DNA of 37,859 bases from Chloroflexota bacterium (GCA_005881175.1 VBEN01000113.1:1-37859); one strand, 5' to 3'. Positions 17,377 to 27,249 are shown, numbered from the stretch's first letter. The notes: a model not told the origin generated them from the letters alone. Program-made: numbers and translations.

Positions 17377-19586
17377 GTGACGCCCCCCGTCTTCGGTGCC
17401 TCCGTTCGTCGCGTCGAGGACCCGCGTCTGATTCGCGGCGCGGGACGCTATGTCGATGACGTCCAACCGGCAGGTTGCCTGCACGCCGTCTTCCTGCGAA
17501 GTCACCTGGCTCACGCGACCATTGCCGGCCTCAATCTCGATGCTGCGAGGAATGCGCCGGGCGTAGTGGCCGTCTGGTCGGCCGCTGACTTTGAAGACCT
17601 GGAGCCATTGGAGATCGAGGCACCCGTTCATGATCGGCCGCTGCCAGAGCGGCGCGTCCTCGCCGTCGTGCCCTGGAGCTGATCGAGCTCGAGCTAGACC
17701 CGCTCCCCGTGGTGACGGACATGGAGCAAGCGCTGGCCAAGAATGCGGCCCTGCTCTATCCGGACTTCGGCACCAACCTCGCCTTCGGTAAGGAGTCCAA
17801 GCACGGACAGGTGAAGCGGGCATTCGACCGCGCCGAGGTGATCGTCAAGGAGCGACTCGTCAACCAGCGGCTGATCCCGAGTGCCCTCGAGCCGCGCGGT
17901 GTGCTCGCCTGGCTGGACAACGGGCGGCTGACGATCGAGCTCTCATCCCAGTCGGCCTATGGCGTTCGCGAAGCCATCGCCGCCAGCCTCGGAATCGACG
18001 AGGCCGACCTGCGCGTGATCGTCGAGGATGTGGGCGGCGGCTTCGGCAGCAAGGGCGGATGCGTGGGGGAAGAGATCGCCGTGGCGGCCGCCGCCACCCG
18101 GCTTGGCCGCCCGGTCAAGTGGATCGAGGAACGGTCCGAAAATTGTGCCGGGACCTGGCACGGGCGGGGACAGGTGCAGGACGTCGAACTGGCGGCGCAA
18201 CGCGATGGCACCGTGCTTGCGGTGCGGTCCAGGGTGATGGCGGACATGGGCGCCCACCTGGAGCCGTACAGCGCCTTCGTTCCCACGGTGGTGGCGGAAC
18301 TGCAGACGGGCTGCTACCGCATTCCCGCCTCCCAGAACACCCTGCTCGCCGTGTACACGAACGCGACGCCCACTGGCCCCTATCGAGGCGCCGGCCGTCC
18401 CGAAGCCGCCTTCCTGATCGAGCGCATGATGGACCGGCTCGCCGGAGAGCTCGACCTGGACCCTGTGGAGGTGCGGCTCCGCAATTTCGTTCGCCCGTCG
18501 GACTTCCCGTACACAAACGCCGCAGGCAGCACCTACGACAGCGGCAACTACCAGGCGAGCCTGCAGCGGCTGATCGATCTCGCGGACTACCCGGGACTGC
18601 GTCGCGCGCAGGCGACGGCGCGAGAGCAGGGACGCCTGCAGGGCATCGGCATCTCGACCTATGTCGAGGAGGCCGCCGGATTCGCGGAGGATCGGGCCAC
18701 CGCCCGGCTCGAACTCGACGGAACGGTCACGGTGATCACCGGGTCAACCCCCCATGGCCAGGGTCACCAGACCACCTGGGCCCAGCTTGCCGCCGATGCG
18801 TTCGGCGTGGCTTTCGAGCAGGTCCGGGTGCTTTACGGCGATACGGACCAACCGGCCTATGCCGTCGGCACCTTCGGCAGCCGCAGCGCCGCAATTTCGG
18901 GAGCGGCGGTTCACGAGGGGGCCGTCCGCCTCAAGCGAAAGGTACGGGCGCTCGCGGCCGCTGCCTTCGAGGCGGCGACCGCCGATATCGTGGTGACCGA
19001 CGGGCGGCTGCACGTACGCGGCGTTCCGTCCCGTTTCATGGCCCTCAAGGATGTCGCCGAATGGGCCGCCGGCGCGGGCAGAACGGATGAGCTCGCTGTG
19101 AAGGCGAGCTTCGACCCACCGGATACGGTCTTTCCCTTCGGCGCGCACCTGGCCTACGTCGAAGTCGACCGGGAGACTGGCGCGGTCAAGGTCCTCCGTT
19201 ACGTTGCCGTGGACGATTGCGGGCCGGTAATCAACCCGATGATCGTCGATGGTCAGCTCCACGGCGCCATCGCCCAGGGTCTTGCCCAGGCGCTCTATGA
19301 AGGCGTCGTCTACGACCAGGACGGCCAGTTGCTGACCGGCAACCTCACCACCTACCTCCTCCCCACCGCCGCCGACCTGCCCACCTTCGAAACCGACCGC
19401 ACCGAAACGCCGACCCCGCACAATCCGATGGGCGTCAAGGGGATCGGCGAAGGCGGGACGACCGGATCGACGCCCGCCGTCGCGAATGCCGTGCTGGACG
19501 CGCTGCGCCCATTGGGCATCCGCCAGCTCGATATGCCGCTTACACCCCTTCGGATCTGGGAGGCGATTACGAAGGGAGGAAAGTGA
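17377..19586 (+). pseudogene. Xanthine dehydrogenase / CoxL-like molybdenum hydroxylase large subunit, broken by an apparent internal deletion and frameshift
   Basis: Part 1 FGASVRRVEDPRLIRGAGRYVDDVQPAGCLHAVFLRSHLAHATI...LPERRVLAVV ends at 17682. Part 2, another frame, ALELIELELDPLPVVTDMEQAL...VEDVGGGFGSKGG...PTGPYRGAGRPEAAFLIERMMD...GTFGSRSAAISG...NPMGVKGIGEGGTTGSTPAVANAV. Confidence 0.85.
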
Positions 19587-19587
19587 T

Positions 19588-20004
19588 CTAGATCATTTCG
19601 CCGGTCACGCTGACCGGTTCGATCTTGAGGGTGATGCGCTCTTCGCCCGGCCGGAGCTCGCGGAACGCGCGTCCGGTGTAGCGCCGGGCCAGCCCATCGA
19701 TGAACTCATGGTTGGGATCGGGGATCACATCGGCCAGCCGTCCCCGGATCGAGGCCCACCGAAACGGCTCACTGGCATCGATGAAGGCCAGCGTGATATC
19801 ACCGTCCCGCTGGACGTTCTTCGGCCAGGTGCGCCAGCGGTTGCTGTTCAACCAGAAGTAGCCATCGGCGAACTCAAACCAGGCTGGATTCAGCTGGAGC
19901 GACCCGTCGCCGCGCTTGGTCCCGACCACGGTCAGGATCGGTTGCCCCACGAGCGCCCGAACCGCCGGGTTGAGGGTCGCGACCGCGTCAGCGCCCCCAG
20001 CCAT
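19588..20004 (-). CDS. Pyridoxamine 5'-phosphate oxidase-like split-barrel protein (FMN/F420 type), paralog 1
   Basis: VRALVGQPILTVVGTKRGDGSLQLNPAWFEFADGYFWLNSNRWRTWPKNVQRDGDITLAFID...WASIRGRLADV. Confidence 0.75.
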   Translation of the reverse strand: MAGGADAVATLNPAVRALVGQPILTVVGTKRGDGSLQLNPAWFEFADGYFWLNSNRWRTWPKNVQRDGDITLAFIDASEPFRWASIRGRLADVIPDPNHEFIDGLARRYTGRAFRELRPGEERITLKIEPVSVTGEMI

Positions 20005-20392
20005 CGATGGACCCCTTGATTCGCTCCGGCTGAATCTGGATCTTGATGCGGCCGGTGCGCGGATTCTGGTAGTCGCGGCCGGTGTAGCGATGGGAGAGAT
20101 GATTGATGTGCTCGCCACCGGGATCTTCGGCCCAGTCGACCATGCGGCCCTGGACCTGGGCCCAGCGAAACATGTTCTTCGGGTCGATCAGCAGCAGGGT
20201 GATGCGCGGGTCGCGCTGCAAATGCTTGAACCACCCTCGGTTCGTGCCCCCGTTGATCCAGAATGACCCGTCCTGGAATTCGAACCAGACGGGATTGATC
20301 TGGACGCTGCCGTCCTTGCGGTTTGTCCCGATGATGGCCGGATAGACCTCCTGGGTGAATTCCTGCATCTTCGGACTGAGTTCGACCGCCAT
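19988..20392 (-). CDS. Pyridoxamine 5'-phosphate oxidase-like split-barrel protein (FMN/F420 type), paralog 2
   Basis: EVYPAIIGTNRKDGSVQINPVWFEFQDGSFWINGGTNRGWFKHLQRDPRITLLLIDPKNMFRWAQVQGRMVD; aligned in sequence and order to the adjacent paralog. Confidence 0.78.
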   Translation of the reverse strand: MAVELSPKMQEFTQEVYPAIIGTNRKDGSVQINPVWFEFQDGSFWINGGTNRGWFKHLQRDPRITLLLIDPKNMFRWAQVQGRMVDWAEDPGGEHINHLSHRYTGRDYQNPRTGRIKIQIQPERIKGSIDGWGR

Positions 20393-21468
20393 CAGGCAAC
20401 CTCCCATTTGAACAACCGGATGGCCAGCACAAGGGCAATCGCCAACCAGACGGCCAGACCGAGCAGCTCGCCTCGGACCGCCCACAGGCTGGCGCCGTCG
20501 AGGCTGATGCTCCGAAGGGCGTTCGCGAGGAAGGTCAGCGGCAAGACCTTCGTGATGGGCTGCAACCAGCCGGGTTCATTGGACAGCGAGAAGAAGACTC
20601 CGGAGAGGAACATCATTGGAAACGAGATCAAGTTGGCAATCGCCGCGACGGCACCCTCGTCCCTGGCAAACCCCGAGATAGTGAAGCCGACCGCCATGAA
20701 GATGGCGGCGCCAATGAAGCCGACGATGATCAGGTATGCAATGTTGCCGATGAAATGCAGGTGATAGAGCAGCAGGCCGAGCACGATCAGGATCGCCATC
20801 TGCACCACCGCCATCACCAGATAGGTCACGATCCGGGACATGAGAAAGTCCGGAACGCGCATCGGCGTGGCCATCAGCCGTCGCAATATCCCCTGCTGTT
20901 TATAGGCGACGAACGAGAAGGCCACGCTGAACAAGCCCGTTTGCATGATCGACATGGCGATGACGCCGGGCACGAGGAAGTCGATATAGGACAGGTTTCG
21001 GCTGTTGACCGGCTGCGCGTTCAGGGTGAAGCTCGGCTGGATGTGCGCATACTGAAACGACGCCTCGTCGACGAATCGAGTCATGATCGCCAGCGCTGCG
21101 CTTGACTCCTGGGGCTTGCCAGCGTTGTAAAAGGCGGGCAGGGCGACCGGCCCCTGGCCAAGCGATGCCGGCAACACCACCACCACGTCGCGATCGCCTT
21201 TCTCCAGAGCGGCGCGCTCGCTGTCTAAGCTTCCCGTGGTCAACTTCACGGCCTTGATCTGCCGAAGTTGGGTCAGGACGATCTGACTCACCGGGTTGTG
21301 CGCGTTGTCGACGACGCCCATGCTCACGGAAACGTTGCCGTTGCCATTGATCAAGCCGAAGATGACGACGATCATCACCGGAAAGAAGAGATTGAAGAAG
21401 ATCACCTGCCGATTCCGCAGATACATCTTGAAGGCGGTGATCGTCAGCACGGCGAGCGGGTTTCGCAT
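20392..21468 (-). CDS. ABC-2 type transporter permease
   Basis: MRNPLAVLTITAFKMYLRNRQVIFFNLFFPVMIVVIFGLIN, C-terminal TM block with PMMFLSGVFFSLSNEPGWLQPITKVLPLTFLANALR. TGA overlaps the next ATG. Confidence 0.88.
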   Translation of the reverse strand: MRNPLAVLTITAFKMYLRNRQVIFFNLFFPVMIVVIFGLINGNGNVSVSMGVVDNAHNPVSQIVLTQLRQIKAVKLTTGSLDSERAALEKGDRDVVVVLPASLGQGPVALPAFYNAGKPQESSAALAIMTRFVDEASFQYAHIQPSFTLNAQPVNSRNLSYIDFLVPGVIAMSIMQTGLFSVAFSFVAYKQQGILRRLMATPMRVPDFLMSRIVTYLVMAVVQMAILIVLGLLLYHLHFIGNIAYLIIVGFIGAAIFMAVGFTISGFARDEGAVAAIANLISFPMMFLSGVFFSLSNEPGWLQPITKVLPLTFLANALRSISLDGASLWAVRGELLGLAVWLAIALVLAIRLFKWEVA

Positions 21469-21469
21469 G

Positions 21470-22276
21470 CTATCCCTCACGCAGCTCGTGGCCGGTGAGG
21501 TCGAGGAAGACATCCTCCAGGTTCGCCTCCCGCTCGACCTGGCGGCGGCGAAAACCCTTGGCCAGCAGATTGCCGACCAGGGTCGCCGGCGTGTCCATGG
21601 CGATAATCTTGCCGCGATCCATGACGGCCACCCGATCACACAGGGTTTCCGCTTCGTCCATATAGTGGGTGGTCAGGACGATGGTCCGTCCATCTTGGCG
21701 GATGGCCTGGGCCAGCTCCCAGAGGTTCCGGCGGGCCTGTGGATCCAGTCCGGTGGTGGGCTCGTCCAGAAACAGCACCCGCGGTTCGTTGACCAGCGCC
21801 GTCGCAATCGAGAAGCGTTGCTTCTGGCCGCCCGATAGTGTCTTGACACGACTGCTCGCCTTGTCCTCCAGGCCAACGCGGGTCAGCAGGACACGAGCGT
21901 CGATGGGCCGTTCGTAAAGCGCCGCGAACATCTCGATCAGCTCGACCAGGGTGAGGTAATCGAAGAAGGCCGAGGCCTGCAGCTGGACGCCAATCCGGCT
22001 CTTCACCTTCTGCGGCGCCTTGAAGACGTCGATCCCCGCGACGACGGCGCGACCAGCATCGGCCTGGCGCAGACCCTCGAGAATTTCGACGGTGGTGGTC
22101 TTGCCGGCCCCGTTCGGTCCCAGCAGGCCGAAGATCTCGCGCTCCTTCACCCGGAACGATATGCCATCGACCGCGACAAGATTTCCATATCGCTTTCGCA
22201 ACCCGTCGACGACGATGGCGAAGCCCTGGGTATCGAGTTGCAGATTTGCCTCTTCGGCTTGGGTGATCGCGCTCAT
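21470..22276 (-). CDS. ABC transporter ATP-binding protein (ABC-2 exporter type)
   Basis: Walker A GPNGAGKTTT, signature LSGGQKQR, Walker B RVLFLDEPTTGLD, H-loop LTTHYMDEAE. Confidence 0.94.
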   Translation of the reverse strand: MSAITQAEEANLQLDTQGFAIVVDGLRKRYGNLVAVDGISFRVKEREIFGLLGPNGAGKTTTVEILEGLRQADAGRAVVAGIDVFKAPQKVKSRIGVQLQASAFFDYLTLVELIEMFAALYERPIDARVLLTRVGLEDKASSRVKTLSGGQKQRFSIATALVNEPRVLFLDEPTTGLDPQARRNLWELAQAIRQDGRTIVLTTHYMDEAETLCDRVAVMDRGKIIAMDTPATLVGNLLAKGFRRRQVEREANLEDVFLDLTGHELREG

Positions 22277-22310
22277 GCCTGCAACATTATCGCCGGGCGT
22301 CCTCGATCTT

Positions 22311-23291
22311 TCAGGCCTCCGATCGCAATGTCTTCTCGAAAATGATGACCTGCTCTCCCGGAACGAAGCCAAGTTCGCGGTTGATCGCCAGCATGCCAGC
22401 GTTGTCGGCGCGGTTGTCGGTGTGCACGCGTTTGATTCCACGCTCGGTGGCATGCCGCGTGACCATCATCTTCAAGGTGCGGGCGATGCCCCGCCGTCGG
22501 TGGCTGCGCAGCACCCCGGTGTCGCCCACTTCCGCATCGCCGTCGGGCCGCCGGACCAGGTATGACAGGCCGACGATGTGGTCCCCGTCCAGCGCCACGA
22601 AGTAGCTGTCCAGCAGCACGGATGGGCCCTCGAAGATGCTTTTCAGGAACGTTGCGATCGGCGGATCCTCCCATTCCACGTGTGGCTCGTGCGGCATGTC
22701 CCGCCAGATCGACATCGTGGCTCGGTAGAGGTCTTCGCGCGCCCGCGGCGAGTCGATCGCCGCAAAGGCGGTCGTCTCGATGCCGTCACCACGCAGCTGG
22801 CTTCGCCGCCGATCGAGGTCGCGGAGGTCGACACGCGCCGGCTGCTGGACCGACGTCCGATAGCGTTCGAGCTCGATGAAGCCGCGGGCGCTGAGGAACG
22901 GTTCGGCACCGGCGAGATTGCTTTCCCTGACATCGATCTCCAGCCACTTGACCTGGTTGTCGGCAGCAAAGCGCTCGAGCTCCTGGGCGAGCCGCCCGCC
23001 CAGGCCCTGGCGTCGATAGGGGACGGCGACGCCGACCAGCCCCTGGGCCCGGTCCTTGAGTCGCGAGCCGTCCTCGCCCAGCACGGCTTGCGCGACTCCG
23101 GCAAGCGTTCCGTCAGGCGCCCAGGCGGCGAGCCTCAGCAATGGCTCTTCCGCAGGCCTCAGGCTGTCGTCGAAGACGGTCCCCGCCGCATCGTCCTGCC
23201 AGTACCGGCTCTGGTTGGCAAGATCGACCCACGCCTCAAGCTCCTCACGACGCACGGGGCGAATCGAGAAGGTTGTGCTGATGCTGGCCAT
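22311..23291 (-). CDS. Tandem-domain GNAT N-acetyltransferase
   Basis: VAVPYRRQGLGGRLAQELERFA (domain 1) and TGVLRSHRRRGIARTLKMMVTRHATERG...NAGMLAINRELGF (domain 2). Confidence 0.85.
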   Translation of the reverse strand: MASISTTFSIRPVRREELEAWVDLANQSRYWQDDAAGTVFDDSLRPAEEPLLRLAAWAPDGTLAGVAQAVLGEDGSRLKDRAQGLVGVAVPYRRQGLGGRLAQELERFAADNQVKWLEIDVRESNLAGAEPFLSARGFIELERYRTSVQQPARVDLRDLDRRRSQLRGDGIETTAFAAIDSPRAREDLYRATMSIWRDMPHEPHVEWEDPPIATFLKSIFEGPSVLLDSYFVALDGDHIVGLSYLVRRPDGDAEVGDTGVLRSHRRRGIARTLKMMVTRHATERGIKRVHTDNRADNAGMLAINRELGFVPGEQVIIFEKTLRSEA

Positions 23292-23306
23292 CCGGGCTCG
23301 GAAAGT

Positions 23307-23338
23307 TTACAGGCGGCGGCCTAAACCGCCGCCTGTAA
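23307..23338. terminator. Perfect hairpin between GNAT start and secreted-protein stop
   Basis: TTACAGGCGGCGG-CCTAAA-CCGCCGCCTGTAA: 13-bp perfect arms, 6-nt loop. No long T run, so function as a terminator is uncertain. Confidence 0.5.
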
Positions 23339-23352
23339 TGATGCCGGATGAT

Positions 23353-23865
23353 CTAGAACGTTAGCGACACGGTTCCGCTGACTGACGCAGCGTAGACCAC
23401 GCAACCAACCCACCAGACGTTCGCCCGATAGTGGGTCAGCGTCGCACTGAAAGATCCGGTACCGCTGCCGCCGCCGATGCCAACACCGCTCAGTGCTCCA
23501 TTTACCCTGTACCGCTGGTTGGTACAGCCACTGAAACCGCTGAGCTGTGAGACGGTACCCCCGTACTGAACAAAAGCACCCTTGATGGTCGATGGCCAGT
23601 TATTGATGACTGTATTGAGACGGAAACTGCCGCCGGTGATGTACGCCGGGTGATGACTCAAATCCTGATGCTTTACGTCGATATACCAGCCGCCGCTGTA
23701 ACTCCCCGTGGCTTCGCCAACGAACTGACCTTCGGTTGGGGTCGCGTTCGGCAGTTCGCTGCCGTTGATCCACTCGGTGTACGTGCTGCTGGCGGACGCG
23801 GTGACCGCCATGAGCAACGTGGCCCCCAGCGCAAGCGCGATCGATATGGCGTGTCGTTTGATCAT
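23353..23865 (-). CDS. Secreted protein of unknown function with signal peptide
   Basis: MIKRHAISIALALGATLLMAVTASA-SSTYTEWINGSELPNATPTEG...; predicted beta-rich Gly/Ser/Thr mature protein with a few cysteines. Confidence 0.65.
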   Translation of the reverse strand: MIKRHAISIALALGATLLMAVTASASSTYTEWINGSELPNATPTEGQFVGEATGSYSGGWYIDVKHQDLSHHPAYITGGSFRLNTVINNWPSTIKGAFVQYGGTVSQLSGFSGCTNQRYRVNGALSGVGIGGGSGTGSFSATLTHYRANVWWVGCVVYAASVSGTVSLTF

Positions 23866-23929
23866 TCATCTCACCCTCTTTAACTTGGTCGAGCGCGCTC
23901 AGCAGGTCAACGGCAGACCTGGCGGGAGG

Positions 23930-25246
23930 TTACGCGGCTACCGATCCCAGCGCTTCTTCGAGGATGTCGAGACCGCGGTCAAGTTCTTGCTCGCCCACGG
24001 TCAGCGGGAACAACAAGCGGATGACATTGTCGTAAAGCCCGGCCTTCAACAGCACCAGGCCATGCGTGTGGCAATAGCGCAACACCTCGTTGGTCATGGT
24101 CGCCGCGGGCTCACGCGTCGCCCGGTCGGCGACCAATTCCATGGCGACCATGGCGCCGACGCCACGGACGTCACCGATCTGCGAATAGCGGTCCATCCAT
24201 CCACGCATGCGAGCCAGCGCGCGTTCCCCAAGCCGCGCTCCGCGCTGCGGAAGCTTCTCATCGATCATCACATCGATCACGGCGAGGGCCGCTGCGCAAG
24301 CGACCGGATTCCCGCCGAACGTCCCACCGAGCCCGCCCGGATCGGTGGCATCCATCAACTCGCTGCGGCCCACCACCGCCGCCAGGGGCAGACCTCCACC
24401 GAGCGACTTGGCCAGCACGATGAGATCCGGCTCGATCCCGGAATGCTCGACGGCGAACATCGTGCCAGTCCGGCCCAGCCCGGTCTGCACCTCATCAGCG
24501 ATCAGCGGAATCTGATATTCGGTGCAGAGCGCCCTCAACCCCGGCAAGAAGTCCGGTGGCGGCACGACGAAACCACCCTCACCCTGTACGGGCTCGACAA
24601 GGATGCCGGCCACCCGGTCGGCACTGACCGTCGTCTTGAAGAGCTGGCGCACCGCCTCGACGCACGATCCGCCCAGGCTTTCGGCGACCATCCCCGCGGG
24701 GCGCCGGTACTCGTACGGATAGGGCACCTGGTACACCTCCGGGGCGTAGGGACCAAAGTTCTGCCGGTAGGGCGAGACCTTCCCGGTGAGGGTCATCGAC
24801 ATCAAGGTCCGGCCATGGAAGCTGTTGTGAAAGCTGATGATCGCCGGCCTCCCGGTCGCCTGGCGCACGACCTTGACGGCGTTCTCCACCGCCTCCGCGC
24901 CGCTGTTGAGCAGCAGCGTCTTCTTCGGAAATGCTCCCGGGGTGATCTCGCAGAGCCGGCGGGCAAGGCGGACGTAGACCTCCGGCATCATCACCGGGCC
25001 ACCCGAATGAACGAGCTGCTCGGACTGATCCCGGATGGCTTTGAGGACTCGAGGATGGCCGTGCCCGACGTTCATGACACTGATACCGGTGGCGAAGTCG
25101 ATGTACTGGTTCCCGTCGACGTCGGTGATGGTGGCACCGTCACCTGACTCGGCAAACACCGGCATGCTGGACGACATGCCGCGGGGCAAGTAGCGCTCTC
25201 GGTCTTTCTGAACGTCTTTTGACCTGGGTCCTGGCCACTCGCCCAT
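23930..25246 (-). CDS. Class III PLP-dependent aminotransferase (4-aminobutyrate / putrescine type)
   Basis: GISVMNVGHGHPRVLKAI, LLNSGAEAVENAVKVVRQATGRPAIISFHNSFHGRTLMSMTLTGK, EPVQGEGGFVVPPPDFL, ADEVQTGLGRTGTMFAVEHSGIEPDLIVLAKSLGGGLPLAAVVGR. Start set at ATG 25246; the ORF track extends upstream. Confidence 0.9.
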   Translation of the reverse strand: MGEWPGPRSKDVQKDRERYLPRGMSSSMPVFAESGDGATITDVDGNQYIDFATGISVMNVGHGHPRVLKAIRDQSEQLVHSGGPVMMPEVYVRLARRLCEITPGAFPKKTLLLNSGAEAVENAVKVVRQATGRPAIISFHNSFHGRTLMSMTLTGKVSPYRQNFGPYAPEVYQVPYPYEYRRPAGMVAESLGGSCVEAVRQLFKTTVSADRVAGILVEPVQGEGGFVVPPPDFLPGLRALCTEYQIPLIADEVQTGLGRTGTMFAVEHSGIEPDLIVLAKSLGGGLPLAAVVGRSELMDATDPGGLGGTFGGNPVACAAALAVIDVMIDEKLPQRGARLGERALARMRGWMDRYSQIGDVRGVGAMVAMELVADRATREPAATMTNEVLRYCHTHGLVLLKAGLYDNVIRLLFPLTVGEQELDRGLDILEEALGSVAA

Positions 25247-25265
25247 CGGGAGATATCCTAAGGAT

Positions 25266-25285
25266 CGCAGCGACACTTCGCTGCG
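25266..25285. promoter_or_regulatory. Operator-like inverted repeat in the divergent aminotransferase/ALDH intergenic region
   Basis: CGCAGCGA-CACT-TCGCTGCG, perfect 8-bp arms. An adjacent ATCCT-A-AGGAT inverted repeat lies just upstream. Confidence 0.5.
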
Positions 25286-25306
25286 CAGAGGAGGGTGACA
25301 CAGAAC

Positions 25307-26749
25307 ATGGCCACGGCAGTCAAGCGGCGGGAGATGTTCATCGGCGGACAGTGGGTGGCGGGCTCGGGCAACGAGGGCCAGCCGGTCATCAACCCGGCGA
25401 CCGGGGAGACCATCGCCGAGGTTCCCAAGGGCACCGAGGCGGACGTCGACCGCGCGGTCAAGGCTGCGCGGAAGGCTTATGTCGAGTGGTTCGAGACGGT
25501 TCCCAAGGAGCGCAGCGAGATGCTGCTGAAGCTGGCGGAAGCCGTTAACGCCGACGGCGAGGAACTGGCCAACCTCGAGTCGGCAAACGTGGGTAAGCCG
25601 CGGGCCCTCTTCCTCTCCGACGAACTGCCCCCCTGCGTCGACCACCTTCGCTTCTTCGCGGGGGCGGCGCGTCTGCTCGAAGGCAAGGCCGCCGGCGAGT
25701 ACATGCGCGGCTACACCAGCATGATCCGGCGGGAACCGGTCGGCGTGGTTGGCTCGATCGCGCCCTGGAACTATCCACTGATGATGGCGATCTGGAAGGT
25801 GGGGCCGGCGCTGGCCGCCGGAAACTGCGTGGTGCTGAAACCGTCCGAGTGGACGCCGCTGACCGCCCTGCGGCTGGCCGAGCTGGCCGCGGACATCTTC
25901 CCGCCGGGCGTGTTCAACGTCATCACCGGCGACGGAGAGCCGGTGGGGGCCGGTATCGTGCGGCATCCCGGGGTCGACATGGTGTCGCTGACCGGTGACG
26001 TCGCCACCGGTAAGGAGGTGGCGAAGGCCGCATCGCAGACGTTGAAGCGGGTCCATCTCGAGCTGGGAGGCAAGGCCCCGGTGGTTGTCTTCGACGACGC
26101 CGACCTCGACGCCGTCAACAGCTGGGTCAAGACCGCCGGCTTTTTCAACTCCGGTCAGGATTGCACGGCGGCGACCCGCGTCATCGCCGGTCCGCGGATC
26201 TACGACAACCTGTTGTCAACGCTGACGAAGAGTGTCCAATCGGTCAAGGTCGGAAACCCGCTCCAGGACGGCATCGAGATGGGGCCGATGGTGGCCAGGG
26301 AGCAGCTCGAGCGGGTCGAGGGATTCGTCGATCGGGCGCGGGACCGCGGCGCGAAGGTGCTGGTCGGCGGGGCACCGATTCCGGGGCGCGGCTACTTCTA
26401 TCAGCCAAGCCTGGTCACCGACGTCAAGCAAGACTCGGAGATCGTGCAGAAGGAGGTCTTCGGCCCGGTGGTTACGGTGCAGCGCTTCAAGGACGACAAC
26501 GAAGCGATCGCCTGGGCAAACGACGTCGACTACGGTCTGGCCGCGTCGGTCTGGACGCGTGACATTGGCCGTGCGATGAATGCCGCCCGCCGGCTGCAAT
26601 TCGGTACGGTCTGGATCAACACGCATATCCCGTTGGTGAGCGAGATGCCGCACGGCGGATATAAGCGCAGCGGCTACGGCAAGGACCTCTCAATGTACGC
26701 GCTGGAGGACTACACGAACATCAAGCACGTCATGACCGCCATCGACTAG
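25307..26749 (+). CDS. Aldehyde dehydrogenase, probable gamma-aminobutyraldehyde dehydrogenase
   Basis: [95 protein letters not shown] at 25295 is an alternative start. Confidence 0.92.
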   Translation: MATAVKRREMFIGGQWVAGSGNEGQPVINPATGETIAEVPKGTEADVDRAVKAARKAYVEWFETVPKERSEMLLKLAEAVNADGEELANLESANVGKPRALFLSDELPPCVDHLRFFAGAARLLEGKAAGEYMRGYTSMIRREPVGVVGSIAPWNYPLMMAIWKVGPALAAGNCVVLKPSEWTPLTALRLAELAADIFPPGVFNVITGDGEPVGAGIVRHPGVDMVSLTGDVATGKEVAKAASQTLKRVHLELGGKAPVVVFDDADLDAVNSWVKTAGFFNSGQDCTAATRVIAGPRIYDNLLSTLTKSVQSVKVGNPLQDGIEMGPMVAREQLERVEGFVDRARDRGAKVLVGGAPIPGRGYFYQPSLVTDVKQDSEIVQKEVFGPVVTVQRFKDDNEAIAWANDVDYGLAASVWTRDIGRAMNAARRLQFGTVWINTHIPLVSEMPHGGYKRSGYGKDLSMYALEDYTNIKHVMTAID

Positions 26750-26770
26750 TCAGCGCATTCCGCGACGCGT

Positions 26771-27241
26771 ATGTCCCAGAAGAAGCACGACCCCATCCCG
26801 ATAACCGCGGCCGGCCTCGAGGCCCTGAAAGCCGAGCTGGAGGGCCTGCGCGCGCGCCGACCCGCCATGGTCGAGGAGGTTGCCGCGGCGCGCTCCCAGG
26901 GCGACTTGAGCGAGAACTTCGCGTACCACGATGCCCGCCAGCATCTCGGGATGCTCGATGGTCGCGTTCAGACGATCGAAAACACCCTCAAGCGGGCGCA
27001 TGTCGTGGACGAGACCGGCGTGAGTGGCATAGTCGGGATCGGCTCGCGAGTGGTGGTCCGAGATGAATTTGGCGACGCCACCTATGAGATCGTCGGTCCG
27101 ACGGAGGGCAACATGGCACGCGGTCTGATGTCGGTGACGGCGCCACTGGGAGGCGCGCTGGTCGATCGTCGAGCTGGCGACACCGTAACTTTCAAGACCC
27201 CAGCCGGGGAACGGCAGGCGACGATCGTTAGCATCAGCTGA
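26771..27241 (+). CDS. greA: Transcription elongation factor GreA
   Basis: PITAAGLEALKAELEGLRARRPAMVEEVAAARSQGDLSENFAYHDARQHLGMLDGRVQTIENTLKRA ... DEFGDATYEIVGPTE. Confidence 0.93.
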   Translation: MSQKKHDPIPITAAGLEALKAELEGLRARRPAMVEEVAAARSQGDLSENFAYHDARQHLGMLDGRVQTIENTLKRAHVVDETGVSGIVGIGSRVVVRDEFGDATYEIVGPTEGNMARGLMSVTAPLGGALVDRRAGDTVTFKTPAGERQATIVSIS

Positions 27242-27249
27242 ACCCGGGC

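Noticed and set aside
17680-17682. TGA in the CoxL-like gene as another selenocysteine codon
   Set aside because: The same frame hits a TAG soon after and family similarity continues in a different frame, so a deletion/frameshift explains it better than recoding.
23765-25147. 460-aa plus-strand ORF opposite the aminotransferase
   Set aside because: Antisense shadow frame in GC-rich coding DNA; the minus-strand aminotransferase has unambiguous motifs and this ORF has none.
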